A stretch of DNA of 58,000 nucleotides, taken from positions 444,071,038 to 444,129,037 of the forward strand of contig NC_081413.1 of NCBI RefSeq assembly GCF_030272615.1, written 5' to 3'. A program made the translations under genes and the position numbers. Source of the stretch: Cryptomeria japonica (taxonomy: Eukaryota; Streptophyta; Pinopsida; Cupressales; Cupressaceae). How positions within the stretch are numbered: the first letter of the stretch is position 1; each line of letters opens with the position of its first letter. Positions 23,315 to 34,219 of this stretch are shown piece by piece. The notes beneath the pieces were generated by a model. It searched no databases, was not told where the DNA came from, and worked only from the letters and a program-made list of their open reading frames with translations.

Positions 23315-23333
23315 TATTTTGGTCCATGTTCTT
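23315..23333. repeat. Right target-site duplication of LINE1
   Basis: Partner of 5034-5052 (18 of 19 bases identical). It marks the 5' end of LINE1. Confidence 0.8.
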
Positions 23334-23608
23334 ATTCCTTAAAGAAAACTGATTTATTTAAGAGGCATTCATGAAAGAAGCTCAAATAAAATTATAGTTA
23401 AATAATATAGATCTATGGTACCAATTTATAGACTTAATTTAAAATCATATATGATTAAATATTCTATTTATTTATATTATATTATCATAATTATAATTTT
23501 AAATTAATTTTTATAATAATAACCATAATAGTAATCCATAATCTAATATTTTGTCGATATAATTAATATAGTATAAAAGATAAAATATTATTTATCAATA
23601 TAGTTAAA
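23334..23608. other. AT-rich spacer
   Basis: AT-rich pre-insertion sequence between LINE1 and LINE3. I see nothing in it. Confidence 0.55.
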
Positions 23609-23622
23609 TTAAAGTTCATAGT
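23609..23622. repeat. Left target-site duplication of LINE3
   Basis: TTAAAGTTCATAGT, identical to 25722-25735. The similarity continues weakly for about eight more bases (ATATCATG against ATATTATG), so the true duplication may be longer. Confidence 0.85.
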
Positions 23623-23639
23623 CCATATCATGATGACCA

Positions 23640-23847
23640 AATTGGACAAATTTCAAATCTCCTGTGTATCGGGAAGGTAATATGCCTATAGACTATGTGG
23701 CTAATCTTAGCGTGGCATATGAGGATATAAGGTGGTGGATGGAAAGGGAAAAATTCTTTATACATCCATGTGATCTGACAAGAAAGGACGCCAAAAATCA
23801 TGTCCAAATTCTACCCATTAATGATGACAACCTGCCAAATGTGTAAA
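23640..23847 (+). pseudogene. LINE3 ORF2 tail (end of RNase H)
   Basis: The open stretch shows YREGNMPIDYVANLS then AYEDIRWWMEREKFF, HPCDLTRKDAKN and a stop at 23845-23847. It aligns with LREGNKPADHVENIDVA and ELAREDAKN of LINE2. The family's usual 'REGN.xAD.xAN' block marks the last catalytic region of RNase H; Ala-Asp here reads Ile-Asp. The frame overlaps the ORF3 start by about 27 bp in another frame. Confidence 0.8.
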
Positions 23848-25529
23848 GGTCTTCATTGTAATATGTGGTTTAGATTCAAAACTAGAGTTTCTATATTGTT
23901 CCTAACCATCTGTCTTCTCATCTCTTGGTTTGAGCTTGGTTTTAATAACGGTTCTTTCCAAGTTCGTTGTGGATGTGTTAATAGGGGGAAGACAAAAATA
24001 GAATGAAATCATCTTCTTGCGAAAAGTTGGAAAAGAATAGGGAGTTGTGGACATAGATTACTGATGGTGGCCTTGTGCCATATCTCAAGATATTACATGG
24101 CCAAGATCTGATAAATGACAGAGGAATTTATGAATGGTTTGCATGATGGCACCCTTACTACTTTTGGAGTGGAATTTAAAATTGATGAGATCACTGGTTT
24201 GATGATGGATGGCAAGAAGTTCTATACAGAGAGGAAAGTTGTGGAGGAAGCCCTCTCGGTCTTCTTTGATAAATAGAGTGAAAGAGATAGAGTGTGGAAG
24301 ATGGAAGATAGAGGACATAACAGGAAAGACTTTATGACGCCCTGAGCATACATGGCTAAAGTTATTATGAGGTACATAACTCTGGACGACCATTTTGATA
24401 GCATATTTTCTTATCACTTCATGAATCTGAATCACTTTAGGCATGATAAAACAATTTCATTGCCCTTTTATTTGTTTTCCTCCCTTGAGCATAGTTTGGC
24501 TAATAATGCCAAGAATGGTGATAACCCTATTCTGCATGAGGGTTTAATTATGCTTCTTATGGAATATGCTAAAGCTCATGGGGTCAAACCCTCCCCTATT
24601 ATGAAAACCCCCAAATCTTTGACTTTCCCTGATGTATAGGTGGCTTTTCACACTCATGGTGAGGAAGAAGGGGATGGTATGGCAATGGAGTGGGGTGATC
24701 TCAATATACCAGAGGACCCTACTTATTGCCCCTCTGAGGAAGAGGGCCCTCCATAGAAATTTATCCCCGGTACTAGTAGCAGTAGAATAAATAAACCTAG
24801 ACTTGCTACCATTAAGTTTAAATCCACTACATCTAAGCCTCAAGGTTTGGGTCCTCCGTGTTTGAAAAAGACAAAATTGGCAAAAATAGGGGAATCAAAG
24901 GGTAAAGTCTAAGAAGAATTTAAACTTGACATCCCTCTCAATGTGGACCATGTGGACCTGGGAGAGAATAAAATAAATAGGGACTTTGAGGTGCTCCTAG
25001 AAAATTCCACTAATGGCCAAGGAAAATGCTTTCATTGGGTTAACAATGAAATTCATCTTTTAAAGCAAGGCATTAAAGATAGAATTTATACTTTTACTGA
25101 CAATCCCATGCCAGAAAAGACCGATAAGCTTCTCAGAATAACCCAAAAACTCATGGAGGATGTCAAAGTTATGAAGACAGAACATGTGTCTAAGATTGTT
25201 CAGCTAGAAAAATATTATGGAAATTGGATGAGATAAGCAAAGAAGCTATGAGCAGTAGCACAGAAGGTCTAAGAAAGGTTAACAAGATGATGGTTGTCCA
25301 AAGAGCCTAGCCAATTACCAGTGTCTTGCCTTCAGTGGGTAAACTAAAAAAGAAGAATCTTGATTCAAGTTCGGAGGGGGTAGATTTGCAGGTTACAACT
25401 GGACCCTCTATGAGAATGAGAAGCAGAAACTAGGAGAGGAGTGCTTTGAGATTTATAATGGAAGAGCTCGAGGATATTAACAATAATATGATATAGAAGA
25501 ACTTTGAGCTCATGCATTCTCTAGTTTAG
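23821..25529 (+). pseudogene. LINE3 ORF3 (uncharacterised third LINE protein)
   Basis: I do not recognise a named family. Starting at ATGATG (23821), about 570 codons run to a TAG at 25527-25529, broken by stops and frameshifts. Its parts in order: an N-terminus MMTTCQMCKGLHCN followed by a hydrophobic run (ILFLTICLLISWFEL); a central domain FGVEFKIDEITGLMMDGKKF, IMRYITLDDHFDSIFSYHF, LNHFRHDKTISLPFYLF and LHEGLIMLLMEYAKAHGV; a Pro/Ser/Lys-rich linker with an acidic patch (SEEEGPP); and a C-terminal helix region KTDKLLRITQKLMEDVKVMK ending FIMEELEDINN. All these match LINE2 ORF3 in order. The central segment recalls uncharacterised plant TE proteins, which is inference from memory. The function is unknown; a nucleic-acid- or RT-accessory role is only a guess. 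Confidence 0.7.
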
Positions 25530-25721
25530 TTTTTTCTTGTTTGTGTTGCTAGTGCTTAGTTTTGGTTTCGTTGTTGGTTGTGGTGTTGTGGGGTTTTCTC
25601 TTGTTTATGTTGCTTTTTAGTTGTTCATTTTGGACTAGTTCACTACTATTTTAATCATTTAATGTTTTGTTTGGTTTTGGGTTTCAGGTCCCTGTAAAAC
25701 TCATTTATCTTAATCAAAAAC

Positions 25722-25735
25722 TTAAAGTTCATAGT
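25722..25735. repeat. Right target-site duplication of LINE3
   Basis: TTAAAGTTCATAGT directly after the LINE 3' tail (TTAATCAAAAAC). It is identical to 23609-23622. Confidence 0.85.
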
Positions 25736-27329
25736 AATATTATGGGTTTAATTCATTTAATATTCTCTAGCATGATATTCCTTATATATTTTAATGTGTT
25801 TTGAAGTTATAAAAAATATGTAATTACCATGTGTATAACTTTTTTGAACTGTTTGTCCTCTATATTTGACATAAACATTAAAATCCCACCATAAAAGTTA
25901 GCATTCTAGAAAGAATTACGAAGGAGTGAGAAGAAATTGATTCCAATTTTTTTTAGTTGTAATTCCTTAATTTTATATAGCATCATATGTATTAAAAAAA
26001 TAAAATCATGTCTTGATTATTTACATCACTTTAAACAAGACAAATATACATGCAAGTAATTGAATCAAATAAAACTTGGCTTTTAGATGAGTAACCAATT
26101 TTTTTGTTCTTATTATAGTGCACTTAACCTTTTGTTCATTAGTAAATGTCTCTTCTTTTACTTGTACTTTAAATATATATTTATTAAAAATAATTTTTTT
26201 GTATGTCTACATACTTGACATCATCTGATTCTTCATGATTGAATATGTTTAATTTATTTGGAGTGACATCCATAATTTCTTCTCTTTTTTTCAAAAGCAA
26301 TAGCTAACAATCCAAGTAAAAGTAGTATGGTCTTGCACTTTTTATTGAAGCATAAATCTATAATCATATTCAGGAAAACTCTTATCATGTCTTTCACAAT
26401 AGAATTTAGCATTTCCACTATTGTTAACCTTCCTTTTGCATTGTCTACCTTCAATTTTCAAGAGAAAAGATATATAACAAAAAATGTTCACCCTTATGGA
26501 AAATAATATATTTTGTCACAATCCTATAAATTTTATTAGATCTACCAAGTCCCTCATCCTTAATTTGTGTTACATTTTTCAACATTCTATCTTGTTGAAC
26601 AAATGATATTTCATTTTAAATAATAAAATAAGCAAGATTCTTCCCTTCTATATCAAACTAGGATCTTAATTATCATGACTATGAAAGATCTAGATTTATC
26701 ATAAGTTGGGTTGTGGCAATTGTTCTTATAGATTTTTCATTGAAATCACTAGTTTGTCCAATATTTTTAAAAAAATGGAAAATCTTAAACTTATTACTGA
26801 ATTCTTGGAGTTGGTGGCATTATTGCAAAAACCATCCCATACTGTCAACTCAAATTTGGAAAAAAGGTTCAATTAAAAGGTTGTCCTTCTTTGAGTAGGT
26901 GAAGGTGTTGAGATAGAATTGAAGAATTGAAAAAACCCTCACCAACTAGAGCATTGGTTTGCATCTTTGGTAGGTGGTGTGATTTCTCTAAATTTTAGTG
27001 TGTCGGTTTTTAGTCTTAGTTTTTTGGTTTCTATTTTTTTCTAATACTTAGCTAGTTTTTCGTTCCTTTTTTGTCACTTGGTTCTCTATTTTGGCACTCT
27101 TACTCTTTGTGAGACCCCAAGTCTTTTCACTATGGAATTTATGTAATGGTTTGAGCCTCTCTTGTTTTTATCTAATCAAAAGTTTGCAACTTCACATGTC
27201 TTTCATTTGTAGAGTTGGTTTCTATGTTTGCATGGTATTATTTCTGAATATTGTGTTTAATGGATCAACTGATAAAAAAATGGGTGGCGTCCCCTTCAAT
27301 CCAAATATTTTTCATTATCAACATAGATA
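25736..27329. other. AT-rich intergenic sequence
   Basis: Mostly AT-rich, with no LTR edges. A 66-codon minus-strand frame at 26254-26454 (KVDNAKGRLTIVEMLNSIVK) has biased, protein-like composition but no family I recognise. The rest shows nothing. Confidence 0.5.
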
Positions 27330-28130
27330 TGGATGAACAAGAGGGTTATTCTAATAGTGCAAGGGGCCTTGCAAAGAAAAAAGTCATCCTAGATGAAAAA
27401 GATATTGCCATTAGGACAAGAAGAAAGTAGTTTTGAAGAAATGGGTTCAAAAAGAGCCTATCAAAACTTTGGTTGTAGAAGAGGCACTAGCTTCCCCAAA
27501 TGTTGGTAGAATGGATGGAGATGTAGTGGTTAGAGTAAAGTTTTGTCTTAGTACCCTGATTTGTTAACTTCAAAATAGGGCTCTAATAGGTAAGTTTTGG
27601 AACTACATCCCTAATTTTCATAAGATCTCTGGATGGATTCACTCGTCTTGGTCAGGGGTTCTTGAAGTTTTCCTTATTGATGAAGGGAAGGGTTTCTTTA
27701 TTGTAATTTAAAAAAAATAAATTGGTAGGGACTTAGCTCATAGATCTATGTCCTAGTTCCTTAATGATTTTGGGATTTTTTACCAAAATTTGTTCCCCAA
27801 ATTTGGACCCTTTATTGGACCCTATGAAGTTTGGACCATTTTGGCTTCAACTTCCCTCTCTTCCTCTAGAGTATTAAGATATCGATGTAATCCAAACCCT
27901 AGCTATTCAGATGGGTATTTTTATCAAGCATTATTTTAAGCCCTTTGAGCACACAGATCTTCATGTCTAGGCTTGTACTCTAATGGAATTAAACAAATAT
28001 TTTCCAAAGAGCCCTTAATTCAATCCAAATTTGGGTTGTATTCGTAGAAGAGTACTTTTGAGGGCCCATAAGTGCTAGATAAAAGTAATTATTATTTGAT
28101 ACATTTTTCTTCAGAATGTCATTGTTGGCA
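27330..28130 (+). pseudogene. LINE ORF1 fragment (DUF4283-like), LINE4
   Basis: From about 27330 (MDEQEGYSNSARGLAKKK) the plus strand holds a decayed L1 ORF1. The DUF4283 signature is clear at 27575-27710 (LQNRALIGKFWNYIPNFHKI, GWIHSSW, then EGKGFFIV). It is followed by LQLPSLPLEY at about 27845-27875 and ACTLMELNKYFPKSP at about 27970-28015. These are the 'LP.LPLEYW' and 'MDLNK.LP' landmarks after the domain. Many stops and frameshifts. No ORF2 follows, so this is an isolated fragment or a LINE cut off by the LINE2 insertion at 28778. It is distinct in sequence from the ORF1 of LINE1 and LINE2. Confidence 0.65.
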
Positions 28131-28762
28131 CCTTCAAATTTTCAAAATTAGAAGTGCCTTTAATATGCAATTTAGTTGCAGCACTCAAGAAATAACCCTA
28201 TCAAAACTTCTTAAGTGACCCAACTTGGAGTTTGGCACTCTGCATAGGATTGATTACCATGCCAAATGGATTGGTAAGAATAATCACATATCATAAGTAA
28301 ATACATTTTCTAAGTTAAATATCCCTCAAATAAGTTTTAAATTATTTTTGACACCCTTAGTTGGTGGCTTCTAGGAAAGATTTGTTGTTTGCACAAAGTC
28401 AAGTCAACCCAAGTGGCCAACTTTGAAGAATAATATTTCAAATCGAATTAACATTTAAGGTGAAATGGGTTGGTACTCATGTTTCCATTATATTCCTAAA
28501 TACCCTTGGTTAGTTTCAAAATGTTAGGGTTAAGTTTGACATTTTTCCCATGCCCAAAGAAAATATGGTTTTAAGAGATTTAGTGTTCATTTTTTGAAAG
28601 AACCTGAAAGGTCATTTTTGAATGCTAATACCTTGTAGCCCTTTTATTTTCACAAGATTCCCCTTGGAAGTCATATTCTCTACATATTCCAGAGTGCACA
28701 TATTTAGTGTCGCAACCACATGACTTGAACTGATATAACTTAACTTGTGAAACCCTATTTTT
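28131..28762. other. Unassigned sequence before LINE2
   Basis: Possibly the continuation of the LINE4 ORF1 tail, since short plus-strand frames persist, but I see no recognisable motif. Confidence 0.4.
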
Positions 28763-28777
28763 CTATATATTATAATT

Positions 28778-28951
28778 TTTTATTAAGATAAATGGGTTTT
28801 ATAGGGACACAAAACCCAAATCCATCCAAAAAATAAACAGAGTTAACTAGAAACTAACCATCTAGTAAACAACAACAAAAATAGGGAACTCACCCCATCA
28901 AGTTAAACCACAAAAAACACAACGAAGACAAGAATCACCAGCCAAAAACAA
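28778..28951 (-). other. LINE2 3' untranslated region
   Basis: 174 bp between the ORF3 stop and the element end. The terminal text CCCTATAAAACCCATTTATC matches CCCTGTAAAACTCATTTATC at the LINE3 3' end. This probably holds the 3' sequence recognised by the LINE RT. Confidence 0.7.
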
Positions 28952-30642
28952 CTACGTAAGAGATTTCAAAATCTCATCATTCTTCTAGATTTCTCTATTA
29001 TTGATCTCTTGGAGTTCTTCCTTGATGAACCTCGAACTACCTCTTTCCTATTTTTTGGTCCTGTTGCTGGTAGAGGGCCTCGTAGATGCCAGCATATCTT
29101 GGATTTTCTTGTCTAGGTTAATGTCTGAGTATAGTTCGGATCTATTAATATGAGCTTTCTGCAAGGCAATTTTCTTGTTGACTCTTTTGAGGCTTTCAAC
29201 ACTATTATACATTGCCTCCTTACTAACCTACACCAAGCCCTTAAGTTTTCCCTTTAAATCCCGGATTTCATTCTCCAACTTTTCAATCCTAGCCTCATTT
29301 TCTGTCTTCATGACCTTAATATCGTCCATGATTTTTTGGGACAACTTTAGGAGTTTATTTGTTTTATCAGGTGCTGGATTCTCAGTGAAAAAGTCCACAA
29401 TATACTTGATCCCTTGTTTCAAGAAATTAATTTCACCAAAAACCCATCTAAAGCATTTCTCCTGATTAGCAAACGAATTTCCCAAGAGCTTGTCAACATC
29501 CATTTCATCACATTTAGTCTCATTGGAGTCCACATTAAGGGTAATATCAAGTTTAATTTAATTTTCCCCTTTTCCTTGAATCTCCACCTTTTATCTAGTC
29601 TTCTTCTTTTTAGGATTTTGTGAGCCCAAATTTTAGGGATGAGACATAGGGGATTTCAATTTTTTAACTACCCATCTAGGTGGATTTTTCCTACTACTAT
29701 TTGTGCCAAGTGTGGGCTTCTATGGGGGACCGTCATCCTCTGAGGGCTTATATTCTGAAACTTGGATGGCATTCTAGTCCATAGCAATTCCACCCTCTAC
29801 CTCACCAAACTTTGTATCTGAAATATCATGCACCTGTTGGTTGGATAAGGATTTAGGGTTTCTCATAGCAGGGGAGGGCTTAACCTCATGAACCTTAGCA
29901 AACTCCATAACCAGGAGGATTAAGCCCTCATGAAGAACCAGGTTTTCTTCATTCTCAAAATACTTATGAATGGAACTCTCAAGAGAAGGCAACAAATAAA
30001 GTGGGATTGAAATTATTTTATCATGCCTAAAGTGGTTTAGAATAGTAAAATGATAGGAAAAGATACTAGCAAAGCATCCATTGAGGTTTACGTATCTCAT
30101 AATAAACTTCACCATGTCCATCCAGAGATTCAGAAGGTCCTTTTGATTGTAGCCTCCATCCAGGTTCTTCTTGACTATTCTTCTTTCACTCTTTTTATCG
30201 TACAAAATTGTGAGGGCTTCTTCTGAATTTTTCCTCTCCATGTAGAAGTTTTTATCCTCCATGCTAACCCCAATAATCTCAGTGATGAAGGGTTCATTAA
30301 TCCTGAACTCCGACCCATACACACTTAGAACCCAATTATTCCAATTTATAACAAAAAATCCCAAGAGCTGGTGGTTGTGACCATGGAGTTTTCTAACAAA
30401 TGATTCCATACCTCTGTCCATGATTTCCCTCCAGACCTCTTTATTTTTCTCCCAAGATCACATGAAGATGGATCCAATATGTTCTTGTCTCCCCCCATAA
30501 GATTGTTGCCTCTATAAATTTTACCAGTAAATCTAAAACTAGGCTTCAGATAGAAAAGAACAAACCAGACCCACAAGAAAAATTTGGAAGGTCGTCGCCA
30601 CAATTTTCTATGAATAGCTTTACACATGTGAAAAGTTGTCAT
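28952..30642 (-). pseudogene. LINE2 ORF3 (uncharacterised third LINE protein)
   Basis: No named family recognised. It starts at an ATG (30642-30640) nine bases after the ORF2 stop and ends at a TAG (28954-28952), about 563 codons. Order: N-terminus MTTFHMCKAIHRKLW with a hydrophobic run FFLWVWFVLFYL (residues ~21-32). One frameshift lies between 30421 and 30346. The central domain is open for 215 codons (30421-29774): VYGSEFRINEPFITEIIG, FIMRYVNLNGCFASIFSYHF, ILNHFRHDKIISIPLYLL and LHEGLILLVMEFAKVHEVKP. A Ser/Pro/Lys-rich linker follows. The C-terminal coiled coil is open at 29533-29228 (KTNKLLKLSQKIMDDIKVMK, then EARIEKLENEIRDLKGKL), ending FIKEELQEINN. It is collinear with LINE3 ORF3 (1.69 against 1.71 kb). 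A few stops remain. A structural or RNA-binding accessory protein is possible but unproven. Confidence 0.75.
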
Positions 30643-30651
30643 AATTAATGC

Positions 30652-32053
30652 TCAATCAGAGAGATTTTTGGCATCCTCCCTCGCTAGTTCATACAAATGA
30701 AATGGAAAGGATTCCCCTTCCCACCACCACTTTTCATCATCTCTAGCTACATCGATATTTTCCACGTGGTCTGCAGGCTTGTTACCCTCTCTCAAAATGT
30801 ACGAAATTTGAATTGCCTGAAATTTGGAAATCATATCAAAACACTCCTACATTAAATGAATAATCATCTAGCCAGGGGTAATCTTTCTAATCAAATAGGT
30901 TATTATATTTTGCAAATTACTTTCCAGCCACATTCTCTTGAATCCACCATAGATATCCATTTTAAGCCCAATGTAGGCTGCATTTGCCTCAACATAATGG
31001 TTTGTCTGAGTGCCCAGTTGGAGTGCCACTACAAGAGACAAGCCTACCATTGTAATCATGAGCAAATCCCCCACAACCTGTCAGCCCATGATTTCCTTTG
31101 CCCACCCTATCAACATTAATTTTGATCCATCCTCTAGGAGGAGCAATCCAGGCAATGTTGGGTCTGATGTGCTTTATTTTAAGAGTAGGTCTTGAAATAT
31201 CCCAATCAATGTGCCATCTATTGATAATGTCCCAGTCCAATTTGGAGGAATGAATTGAAGGATCAAGCTTATAGGAAGGGAAAGAAGTTATGAAATTCTC
31301 CTTAAGAGATGTTTGAATATGTTGAGCAACCACTACAACTAGAGAATCCTTGTTTATAAAGATGTGGTTATTCCTTTCCTTCCAAATGTCCGAGGCAATA
31401 TGAGGAAGCATAAAATTCCATAAAACCATAAGAGATTGGTTATCCAAGGGGAAGGACCATTGAGACCAACAATCCATCAGGCTGAAGGGGAAACACCAAC
31501 TAACACCCCAGAGTTCAAAGAAATGAGCCCAAATCTCCTCAACAAAGGAGCAATGAAGTAACAAGTAAGAAACATCTGCAACCACTTCCTTACAAAGAAA
31601 GAATTCGTTAGGAAAAGACATCTTTCTTCTACACAAAGTATCAATGGAGAGAACTTTATTTTGCATAAAAAATCCAAAAGAAAATTTTAACTTTAGGGAT
31701 TAAGAATTTGTTCCAAAGACAAGACCAAGAAGGGGCTGACACAAAGGAAAGAAAAGGCCTATGAGATAGACAATCCTCCAGAGGAAAATCCCACCCAAAC
31801 TAGGGAATCCTCAATAGGAAAGGAAGGAATGCAAACATTCAAGAGACATTTCTAGAGAGGGAGGAGCAACAGATCCAAACTAGATGTCAATCCATGTACC
31901 ATTCTGAATATAATCAGCAACCCAGTGGCCAATCTGATCTTTACACTTCTCCATCACAAGGGCCACCCAACTACAGTCTTTTAAAGGATATTCCCCAGCC
32001 CACCAATCTTCCAAAAATTGAATATTCTGACCATTGTTGAGGAACCACATTGA
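30652..32053 (-). pseudogene. LINE2 ORF2 C-terminal segment (zf-RVT, RNase H)
   Basis: The well preserved stretch 31666-30989 (225 codons) includes the zf-RVT-like region (LHCSFVEEIWAHFFELWGV, then IWKERNNHIF) and the start of RNase H (PPRGWIKINVDRVGKGNHG, GCGGFAHDYNGRL). It continues with VEANAAYIGL and REGNKPADHVENIDVA and stops at 30654-30652. First Asp, Glu and last Asp of RNase H are present. The usual 'ES-D' block reads ESN, a possible active-site loss. A frameshift lies near 30990-31070. Copia B separates it from the RT. Confidence 0.85.
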
Positions 32054-33112
32054 TGTTGGTATTTTGGTATGGTTTTGTCATTGATGTCAATACCTACTAA
32101 ACACTTATCAACTCTGGCACTTTGGAGAATCAACAACATTCACTGGCAAGCAAATGACTTATGCACAATCACCGGTATTTGGTACACCGGCAGGATATAA
32201 TGATCACCGACACTTGGAATGACATGGAAATCACATGATTATGTCAAAGACAGCGTTTGGACACTTTGTATTGAAGGTTTGTTAATTGGCATATTTGTAT
32301 TTGCATATTTGTTGTTACCGACAAGTAGGCCCAAGTTACACCGGCAGGTTTATCTTTTCTAGATCAGCACGGCATGCTATGGAGATGACTTATTATTGTT
32401 GTAAATGCATTAAGCCGACATGTTGAATCGGTTATTTCATTGGGCTTTAATTTATTTGTAAATTGATTTTATTGTATTATCCTTTAGAGCCGACCTACTA
32501 AAATTGGTCTTAGGGTATGGTATAAATGTAAGATCTTATTTGTAAGATCAAGTGTGGAAGGCAAAAAATAATTATGTGTAGGTATATATGAGAATAAGCA
32601 GATCTATACATGCAAACATCATTTGAGGATTAAACGAGGTTTTTGTGAAGACAATCAAAACTACACTAGTACTAAATCTAGCATAGAAAGACGCTAATTT
32701 AAGCAGTACATTCTTATTGGATTTAACCATCCAATTGTAGTTAGTGTGACTCCCATTTTGTGTTTGAGAAGTAAACTCTAGGCACTTGGCCTTTCTGCAT
32801 GTGCAGACACCATATGTATACACTTACTATCTACAGTAGTATCATCTGATTGTGGGTAAGGTTTTCCACCATGGTTTTTCCCCTTACAGGGTTTCCACGT
32901 ACAAATATTTGTGTTATGTGTTGTGGATAACTTTATCTTTTTGTTTCATGCATTAATCCTTACCGGTATTGCAATTAACCGGTAAAACTATCTACCGGCA
33001 TAAAAGACTGGTTCACCAGTATTAAGCATTAAGTTGGTTAAGTTGTTTTTGGTTTAAATTAATTTGACAACTAATTCCCCCTCCCCCTTTTAGTTGTCTC
33101 CAAGACCTAACA
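32054..33112 (+). repeat. Copia B 5' LTR
   Basis: 1059 bp from TGTTGGTATTTTGG to ...AGACCTAACA. It contains a TATAAATGTAAGATCTTA block (about 32520) near the likely transcription start, shared with the other copia LTRs. Confidence 0.95.
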
Positions 33113-33114
33113 AT

Positions 33115-33126
33115 TGGTATCAGAGC
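33115..33126 (+). promoter_or_regulatory. Copia B primer-binding site
   Basis: TGGTATCAGAGC two bases after the LTR. Exact match to initiator tRNA-Met. Confidence 0.95.
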
Positions 33127-33170
33127 TTAGTTCTCTTTTTGCAGAAGTATAACAGCTTGAGTAGATCCAA

Positions 33171-34195
33171 ATGTCTACTAACTATTTCAGAAAGGATAGT
33201 CCTAAACTTGATGGAGCCAACTATGGCATATGGAAGATCAGAATGGAGACACATTTAAATTGTATTGGAAAGGACATCTAGGATGTTACAAAGAATGGCT
33301 ATACTGCTCCTACTTAGAGTCATCCCAATCCACCTAACTTGACTAAAGATGAAGAAAATGATTGCAAAGCAAGAGAAGCACTTTTGAGCGCATTATCAGA
33401 TCAACAAATCGTGGGATTATTAGATAGGTCTATTGCTAAAGCTATTTGGGATCATTTTGAAACACTGGATGAAGGAGATTCCATAGTCAAGATTGTAAAA
33501 CTTGAAAGCTTCTGGGTTAGGTATGAACATCTGAAAATTGAAGAAGATGAAAGGATTACTGCTTTTATGGAAAGAGTAAATGAAATTTTTTTAACTATTA
33601 ATGTTATGGAGGAACTTTAAGTAAGGATGAAATTGTTTCAAAAGTTTTAAGAGGATTGCCACTGGCATATAAAATGAAATTCACTGCTATAAATGAGTTC
33701 AGAATAATGCCTAATACATCAGTAACTAGGGATACATTGATTGGAAAACTTTCAGCCTTTGAGATTGAGGAATTTGGTCCTATTGCTACTCTAAAGATAG
33801 ATTTAGCTTTTAAAGCATCTACATCATCTGCACCATCATTTGACAAGTCTGATTGGAAAGCCTTTTATGCAAGAGAACTTGAAGAAAGCAGGAAAGAAAA
33901 TGAAGAACTTGAAGAACTTGAAGCACTATTTTCAAGGAAAATGCCTAAAGTTCTAGTTGGAAGTAAGTATGAAGGTAAAGCACCCTTTAAATGTTTTAAC
34001 TACAATAAGATTGGCCATATGGCTTCAAGATGCCCTGATAGACATGCTAGACTAAGAGAAGAAGCTAGAAGGACATACAAGCTGAACCCTGAATATCAAA
34101 TATACAGATTTAAGAAGAATAAAGACAAATCTTCTTACATTGTTGATGAAGGAGTGACTGATGATTCTGATGAGGATCCGACAAACAATGGATGA
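33171..34195 (+). pseudogene. Copia B gag
   Basis: Starts at ATG 33171 (MSTNYFRKDSPKLDGANYGI), about 45 bp after the primer-binding site. A UBN2-type capsid region (LLSALSDQQIVGL, KAIWDHFETLDEGD, then EDERITAFMERVNEIF) is followed, after a stop at 33618-33620 and a frame change, by RGLPLAYKMKFTAINE, a Glu-rich segment and the zinc knuckle CFNYNKIGHMASRC. The second knuckle Cys is Tyr, consistent with G-to-A, so RNA packaging should be impaired. Other stops stand where the family has Trp or Gln (near 33280 and 33316). Gag would form the particle shell. Confidence 0.9.
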
Positions 34196-34219
34196 GTCTT
34201 TTTTGCTATCACAAAAGAT

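Larger units (their letters stand above)
23623..25721 (+). mobile_element. LINE3: 5'-truncated LINE of the ORF3-bearing lineage
   Basis: A 2.1 kb plus-strand copy bounded by a perfect 14-bp target duplication. It starts inside the RNase H domain of ORF2, carries the whole ORF3 region, and ends with a short 3' UTR (CATTTATCTTAATCAAAAA). 5' truncation with a target duplication is the usual product of target-primed reverse transcription. The content is collinear with 30800-28778 of LINE2 on the opposite strand. ORF3 was therefore part of the retrotransposed RNA. Confidence 0.85.

Noticed and set aside
23821-25529. ORF3 considered as a captured host gene
   Set aside because: Two LINE copies share it with identical order and 3' end, and one is bounded by its own target duplication. 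It is better treated as a LINE component, although its ultimate origin may be a captured gene.
26254-26454. A 66-codon minus-strand frame (KVDNAKGRLTIVEMLNSIVK)
   Set aside because: Protein-like composition but no recognised family, no neighbours and AT-rich surroundings. Insufficient support for a gene.
30868-31195. Plus-strand frames opposite LINE2 RNase H
   Set aside because: The minus strand gives clear RNase H text here. The plus frames are shadows.
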